This document shows positions 59,664 to 64,000 of a stretch of DNA of 64,000 nt, piece by piece. The DNA is from Anthoceros angustus (taxonomy: Eukaryota; Streptophyta; Anthocerotopsida; Anthocerotales; Anthocerotaceae): positions 806,001 through 870,000 of the forward strand of contig MU008160.1 of the NCBI GenBank assembly GCA_010909165.1, given 5' to 3'. The notes under the pieces are model-generated. The model searched no databases and was not told the DNA's origin. It was given only the letters and a program-made list of their open reading frames with translations. Position 1 is the stretch's first letter. Each line of letters starts with the position of its first letter. A program made the translations under genes and the position numbers.

Positions 59664-60302
59664 ACTTACTGACAAGAGAGGCTGGCCAAAAACGGAGGGT
59701 GGGGCCAAACCCTTGGGGCAAGGGGAGGCGTCTTTGGATGGGTGCTTGGTTTGAGAAGAAGCATGGAGGTACCCAAATCAAGAGGAGGCTGAATTTGGGA
59801 GATCAAGAGGACGATCTCCATGCAACCTCTCAGGCGGTTCGCGGTGGCGGTCATCCCGAGTTCATACAATGGTAAGACATGGAATAACCGGAACCACCCC
59901 AGAGGTTCAGGCTATGGCCAGGAGGACAAGGGAGATGACAATTTTGTTGAACGACATGGAATTGGAGATGGATCCAGATCTGGTGGCATTTCCGAGACGA
60001 AGGATGGAAGACAGGGCAGGCACTGCTGCAGGAGGTGGTGGTGTGGATGTGGGGGGGATAAGTAGGAGGACGGTGGGAGTAGAATGCATTGGGAGAGAGG
60101 AGGGGAGACAAAACACGAAGAGAAAGGGGAGGGGGCTTGGTCCGAAGGTGGGATGGTGCGATGGTGGAAACAGTGTCCGAGTGAGGCTATGACGGGCAAT
60201 GTGATCGTGGTGCCGACGACGCCACGATCACCAAGGTGATGGAACGTCCATGCCCGGTGATAGTGTGAATGCCGAGTGTGAGAAGATGTGTAGGGAGAGG
60301 CG

Positions 60303-61287
60303 GTGGCGAATGGAGGAGAGGAGGGTGTGCCGTCACCGTCAAGTTGCGGCCATGGCCGTAGGCAGGGGAGGGACTTGGAATCAGCTGTAGCGGCCATGCC
60401 GGTTCACGGAAGGAGGGGTGTGTCAAGAGGGCAGCCGGCTGGTAAAGGGCGTGTGTTGGGAGGGTGCCCGTCACTGCCTAGTGACGGGCAGAACTGCACA
60501 TTGTGGACGGAGATGGGGTCAGAGGGAGTGACGAGGGCCGTGAAAGACATGAGGGATGGAATCGGAGGGCCGGATGAGAATTACATTCCGTGGGGAGGCA
60601 ATTGTGTCTCAGCAAGGCGGCATGTGTCAGCGTGGCAGAACAAATGGGGTGGGAGAGGAGGCGGTGGCGAATGGAGGAGGCGGGGTCCATGGCGAAGCCA
60701 TGGTCGTGGTGGGGCCAAAAGGCGAGTGGCAGCCATGAGGGAATTCGAGGGGAGGGAGAAAGGCGAGGCAGCAAAAATGTTGATGGCAAAACGTCGAAAC
60801 AACGATGGCGCAGAGTATGAGGAAGGGGCGACATTGAGGGCGTGCCTAACCGTGCTGCATACATACCGGGCGACCCGATGCGAAAGCATGGACCTCCAAT
60901 GAGGCCCCATTGGAGGCTACGCCACTGTGACAAAAGGTGGAGGCCGAAGAGGAAAGCGGGGAGGTGCCTGGAGGCGGCAGCGGGGCCGCAGGGGCACGGG
61001 CCGCCACAGTGAGCGAGGATGGAAGGAGTGATATGGGCAAGAGGTACATAAGAAAGCAGTATGGGGTGCGGGAAGGTAAGCAATTGAAGGTCGTTGTGCA
61101 CACTATATCTGCACATGTCTTGAAGGGCATGCTGCGATGTTTGTACGTGGTGCGTGCGAGGAGGAAGGGAGGTGGATGCGATGGAAAGGGAAAGCTGGTC
61201 GTGAATGACGCAAGAGGAAGGGAGGAAGAAAATCGCAAAAGCAGGGGTTGTAGGAGGTTTCCTTCTCATGCATACGATGAGGAGTAG
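60303..61287 (+). CDS. CACTA right interior frames, unassigned
   Basis: Two consecutive plus-strand frames: 60,303-60,902 (199 codons; contains GVTRAVKDMRDGIGGPDENY and SARRHVSAWQNKW, then a Gly/Arg-rich part) and 60,937-61,287 (116 codons; contains KRYIRKQYGVREGKQLKVVV and SAHVLKGMLRCLYVVRARRK). A long minus-strand frame covers the same bases (60,478-61,269), Pro/Ser/His-rich and less protein-like. I prefer the plus strand because it agrees with TNP2 and has balanced composition. The function is unknown. Confidence 0.3.
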
Positions 61288-61289
61288 GA

Positions 61290-61815
61290 AATTAGAAATG
61301 AAGAAGCATACTGTATGGAGCGAAAGAACCCAGCGTATGAAAACAAACTCCTAGGCAGAAGGACAAAGTAGTAAATACTGATAAGAAGGGCTGGGCGAGC
61401 CATGGCAAGAAGCCGATGGGCATGGGGGACAAGCCGGGCACGTAACGCCCGCTAGAGAAGGTAGGTTGCGCGACACCGGATACACAAAAATAGGCCGCTG
61501 GGGTGAAATGTGGGATGTATGTATCCGTACAGGTTTTCAGGAATGATGAATACAAAGTATAGTATCCTGGACGTGTACAATTTACGTACGTTAGCAGTAT
61601 GTCGTATAACTGTGTTTTATACAAAATGAAATATAACCGTATGTCACAGGAAATTATCGTATATGGCATATTACCAATACCAGTATTCTACGAAGGCTGT
61701 ATGCATACATGTATTTATTTATATGTATTCATACGAGGTAATAAGGGAAACCAAGTATTCTATATGGTAAATGTAGTAAAGGAGGAAGGTAGATGGGGAG
61801 GAGGTTCGGTACCAA
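61290..61815. other. AT-rich CACTA right flank, no gene
   Basis: Between the last candidate frame and the right subterminal repeats. It contains several GTATG/CATAC-type words (GTACGTTAGCAGTATG) and no recognised coding sequence. Confidence 0.5.
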
Positions 61816-61819
61816 GCCT

Positions 61820-62065
61820 CCAAAAGTGTTACAAGACTTTTCTTGTAACACTTTATATGTTGCAACCGTGTTGCAATCTTGAGAGAGGACAAAAGCGCCT
61901 CTCACTTCATCTCAACAAAATTGCAACACCCTTGCAACATGGTTGCAACAAACACTCCGGTTTGGTTTCCAAGCCAAAGTGTAACAAGCGGCCCAAAAAG
62001 TGTTACATGACCCCAAAATTGCAACATAAGTGTTACATCCGGGGGTCCAAATCTTAACATAAAGT
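61820..62065. repeat. CACTA right subterminal repeats
   Basis: AAGTGTTAC or its reverse occurs near 61,826, 61,845, 61,977, 62,000, 62,027 and 62,062. GCAACA words occur near 61,920, 61,935 and 61,945, and in the opposite sense near 61,857-61,875. Direct and inverted copies alternate. These match motifs at the left end and are the expected accessory-protein binding sites. Confidence 0.82.
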
Positions 62066-62093
62066 GTAACATAGGCTGCCTTTTCTAGCTGGG
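62066..62093 (-). repeat. CACTA right terminal inverted repeat
   Basis: Starts GTAACATAGGCTGCCTTTTC and ends TAGCTGGG. It is followed by the ATT target duplication. Confidence 0.93.
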
Positions 62094-62279
62094 ATTGAAA
62101 TCCAACACCACTATATTAGAGATGTGGTGGAACGAGGTGCTGTTAAAGTGGGATATGTACATACAGATGAGAATGTGGCAGATGTGCTGACTAAGGGCCT
62201 GGTAAAGCATAAGCATTACAAGCACCTTTCAGGTTTGGGCCTGGAAGACTACACAAGATATATGGACAGCAGCCAGTGA
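62094..62279 (+). pseudogene. pol: Copia RNase H C-terminal end, copy B
   Basis: Continuation of the copia polyprotein after the CACTA element: IEIQHHYIRDVVERGAVKVG, then YVHTDENVADVLTKGLVKHK and a stop at 62,277-62,279 after YMDSSQ. This is the classic copia end (KHI..RYH.IRD, T..N.AD..TK.L). This part is intact. The copy A equivalent is missing. Confidence 0.93.
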
Positions 62280-63095
62280 CTCATCTGGTGTTGGTGGGGG
62301 CGGAAACCCGAAGGTTTCCAATTTGTTGATGAAGAGTGTCCACAATTTGCTTGTGGACACAGATAACTGTACACGCTCCCCACAGGCACGAGGTCGTCAC
62401 CGATGAAGGTAAGTGCAAAATGCGAGAAGGACCCACGCCCGCCGGAGGATGAAGCTCACCTTACATTCATCCGGTGGCTCAACGCCCATGGATGGCTTGA
62501 CGCCTTCCTTGGCGCCATCAGTAGCACGTTTCGCAGCAAAGGATGTGTTCCAGTCCGATCCCGCCTTAGCTAGGCGTAGGCAAGCGAGTGGAGTAGGCGT
62601 ATGAGCCCGAAGCGAAAGTCGCCGCCGGGTTCGTGACCCAACACGAGGTGCCCGAAAGTTGTTCCTGGTATAGGTCCTGGGTTGCCGGGGCAGTTGCTCA
62701 TGAAGCGAGCCAACTCCTCCAGTGACCCACACCTACTCCATGGCAACCTTCCCAGCGGCGCTTCCGTCTCTGTTGCTGCGCTGGATTTTGCGTTGGGCTG
62801 TTTCCTTCTCCTTGGCGTCTTCACTGGGCCGGCGTATGTCTTGCCGCTGCGCGTCTGCATCGTTGCTAGGCGATGGTGGGCTTGGCAGCTGAGCTTGATA
62901 GCAGCCAGGAAGGTGAGGGAGATGGTGGCGGCGGCAAACGCTTGCGCTATGATTAAGTCCGTCGCTGGCGTAGGGGTTTACGCTGGGTTTGTGCACGCTC
63001 CGTTCTGCGTTCTGAAAGGATCCCGTTTTTTTTTATGACTAGAAGATCGTCGATGATGGTCATAGTTGCGCAAGTCATATACCTAAAGTTGCTTT
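62280..63095. other. GC-rich island between copia pol and 3' LTR
   Basis: About 800 bp, much GC-richer than the rest of the copia element, especially 62,380-63,020. Opposed open frames are present: minus 62,570-62,860 (96 codons; MQTRSGKTYAGPVKTPRRRK, EELARFMSNCPGNPGPIPGT) and plus 62,682-63,038 (118 codons, hydrophobic: ALDFALGCFLLLGVFTGPAY). There is a consensus 5' splice site on the plus strand (GATGAAGGTAAGTG, 62,402) and one on the minus strand (TGTAAGGTGAGC, near 62,460). It may be a captured host fragment or an element-borne antisense gene. I do not recognise either protein. Confidence 0.45.
62570..62860 (-). CDS. Antisense frame near copia 3' end
   Basis: 96 codons on the strand opposite to copia. 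It opens MQTRSGKTYAGPVKTPRRRK (basic, nuclear-localisation-like) and goes on to APLGRLPWSRCGSLEELARF and FGHLVLGHEPGGDFRFGLIR. Composition is balanced and protein-like. The bases just downstream on this strand read CCTACGCCTAG and then DWNTSFAAKRATDGAKEGVK codons, ending at a GT donor, which looks like a following exon. Antisense frames are known between pol and the 3' LTR in some gypsy (Tat) elements; a copia example would be less usual. Family not recognised. Confidence 0.35.
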   Translation of the reverse strand: MQTRSGKTYAGPVKTPRRRKQPNAKSSAATETEAPLGRLPWSRCGSLEELARFMSNCPGNPGPIPGTTFGHLVLGHEPGGDFRFGLIRLLHSLAYA

Positions 63096-63103
63096 AGAGG
63101 GAG
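63096..63103 (+). other. Copia polypurine tract
   Basis: AGAGGGAG directly before the 3' LTR; the plus-strand primer site of the element. Confidence 0.85.
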
Positions 63104-63270
63104 TGTTGGAAATAAAGCCAACATTAAGTATAAAGGTTTTTTAGGTTAAACATACGTGAACCGTTTTTAGGGTTTAGTATATAAACAATACACACATACA
63201 ATTTTGTAACCATTATTTCATTATTTGAAATCAAGCTTTGTCGAGCCAAACTGCTCTCCGCAAATTTACA
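63104..63270 (+). repeat. Copia 3' LTR, copy B
   Basis: 167 bp, TGTTGGAAATAAAGCC to CAAATTTACA. It has the unaltered end seen in copy A, which shows that the changed end of the copy B 5' LTR is derived. AGATC follows at 63,271-63,275. Confidence 0.95.
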
Positions 63271-63501
63271 AGATCATAGGGATGTGTGCACATTAAGGCA
63301 TCCACATGCGGGCTGTCAAGTAGACATAAGCAAGGATTTCCAGCATTAAAGACGGTGAATTCCAACGTGATAGTGAACATAGGTGATAAGCATTCACTAC
63401 TCTCCGAGTTACAGTTTTTAGCAAGTCCTCAACGTACTTCTGGTTTAGACGGACCTTTGTATTGCCAGCTTTGCCTTTTGAAGAATGCAATCTTATGCTA
63501 A
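63271..63501 (+). CDS. Unidentified frame after the copia insertion site
   Basis: The locus resumes here after one AGATC. A plus-strand frame (ATG at 63,286, stop at 63,501) contains KTVNSNVIVNIGDKHSLLSE, LQFLASPQRTSGLDG and YCQLCLLKNAILC. It looks like coding sequence and could be the last exon of a gene, since AT-rich 3'-UTR-like sequence follows. No family is recognised and the upstream part is not identifiable before 30,128. Confidence 0.3.
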
Positions 63502-64000
63502 GTAATTTCTACTTTGTGTTTGATGCATGGGCGAGAGCGTGATGCAATTCTCTGGTTTTAGAATTGTGCCGTACTGGACTTCGTATGCAAGGTTTCGCTC
63601 GCAGGTAGTGTGGGTTTTGCTAACATTTTAGAAAGCTTTTATAAGCAGGGGACCCTTTTTAGGATGAAACTAGGACACTAAGCTAGTAGCAAGCTGCAAG
63701 CCAAAGTCTTAAGTTCTTCGTTAGGTTTTCTTTCTTTTTCTATATCTAATTACACTAGGCTAGTAGCAAGCTGCAAGCTGAGTCTTAAGTTCTTCGTTAG
63801 GTTTTCTTTCTTTTTCTATATTTAATTACAGGTGGGAATTACAATACTTGTCCACTGCAATATCCGATATCACGACTTCGGCCATGCATGTACATAGAAA
63901 CCTAAAGGCCTATAGCGGTATTGTACAAATTGGCCATTTATTTCCTTTGTGTATCAATGTGTGGAGTTAGATGTATGTCATTACATAATTATCAATAATC
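63502..64000. other. No supported gene; 77 bp tandem pair
   Basis: A unit beginning GCTAGTAGCAAGCTGCAAG occurs at 63,682 and again at 63,759, and the second copy ends near 63,830. Both carry GTTCTTCGTTAGGTTTTC and a pyrimidine run. The remainder is AT-rich and non-coding. Confidence 0.6.

Larger units (their letters stand above)
35561..62093 (+). mobile_element. CACTA (En/Spm) DNA transposon with nested gypsy element
   Basis: 26,533 bp between inverted ends. Left and right termini share 28 positions except for two mismatches: CCCTACTAG on the left and CCCAGCTAG on the right (read inward), then AAAAGGCAGCCTATGTTAC on both. Subterminal sequence is full of TGTTAC/GTAACA and GCAACA motifs in both orientations, as CACTA transposases bind repeated subterminal sites. 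A TNP2 transposase gene lies inside on the plus strand. A Ty3/gypsy element of 12.1 kb interrupts that gene, so the CACTA part alone is about 14.4 kb. Interior sequence is GC-richer than the surrounding DNA. The usual CACTA start is CAC; here it is CCC at both ends. Confidence 0.92.
30129..63270 (+). mobile_element. Ty1/copia retrotransposon, copy B, split by a CACTA element
   Basis: 5' LTR 30,129-30,294 and 3' LTR 63,104-63,270 are flanked by AGATC on both sides (30,124-30,128 and 63,271-63,275), the 5 bp target duplication of one insertion. The own sequence of the element is 30,129-35,560 plus 62,094-63,270, about 6.6 kb. The rest is a CACTA transposon inserted in RNase H. LTR similarity is about 98% by eye outside the CNG-altered end, so the copia insertion is not old. 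The polyprotein is broken in many places, so the element is not autonomous as given. Confidence 0.94.

Noticed and set aside
60478-61269. 263-codon minus-strand frame
   Set aside because: It is Pro/Ser/His-rich, opposes two better-looking plus-strand frames, and runs against the TNP2 direction.
35561-62093. A 26 kb inverted-repeat element as a Maverick/Polinton or other giant virus-like transposon
   Set aside because: The interior holds a CACTA TNP2 transposase, and the size is explained by a nested 12 kb gypsy element. No polymerase B, capsid or packaging motif was seen.
1-64000. Transfer RNA or ribosomal RNA genes
   Set aside because: No cloverleaf with A and B boxes and no rRNA signature was recognised. 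The tRNA-like words are retrotransposon primer sites only.

Overview
The window is nuclear DNA of a land plant, most likely a fern. That placement is an inference from the fern-like wording of the four PPR-DYW genes and from the dense nesting of plant-type transposons; no rRNA, tRNA or conserved housekeeping gene is present to confirm it. Almost every recognisable reading frame is interrupted by small insertions or deletions. Many of these sit at CTG, CAG or CCG trinucleotides, so part of the damage may be consensus error and not true decay.

Layout. Bases 1-9,183 (copy A) and 27,385-36,392 (copy B) are one directly repeated block. Each copy holds a 2.8 kb unidentified flank, then a Ty1/copia retrotransposon (168 bp LTR, tRNA-iMet primer site, an extra frame ahead of gag, then gag, protease, integrase, RT and RNase H), then the left end of a CACTA-type DNA transposon lodged in the RNase H region. 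Copy A stops about 825 bp into the CACTA end. Bases 10,965-23,350 hold four damaged copies of one PPR-DYW gene (organelle C-to-U RNA editing factor type) in the order minus, plus, plus, minus. Bases 23,350-27,384 are AT-rich, with one unidentified frame and one relic copia LTR plus primer site.

Copy B can be followed to its far end and gives a three-level nest. The copia element runs from 30,129 to 63,270 (LTR to LTR, flanked on both sides by AGATC). Inside its RNase H codons, between two ATT triplets, sits a 26.5 kb CACTA element (35,561-62,093) with 28 bp inverted ends and subterminal TGTTAC/GTAACA motifs. Its TNP2 transposase gene is in turn split by a Ty3/gypsy element (44,765-56,880) with 3.0 and 3.4 kb LTRs. 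Without the gypsy element the CACTA transposon is about 14.4 kb, a usual size for an autonomous member. The copia RNase H frame resumes at 62,094 and stops at 62,279. A GC-rich island with opposed frames then precedes the polypurine tract and 3' LTR. The pre-insertion locus resumes at 63,271.

The order of events can be read from the nesting: copia insertion, CACTA insertion, then duplication of the left side into copy A. The gypsy insertion came after the CACTA insertion, but its order relative to the duplication cannot be seen. No intact, clearly functional host gene can be supported in this window.
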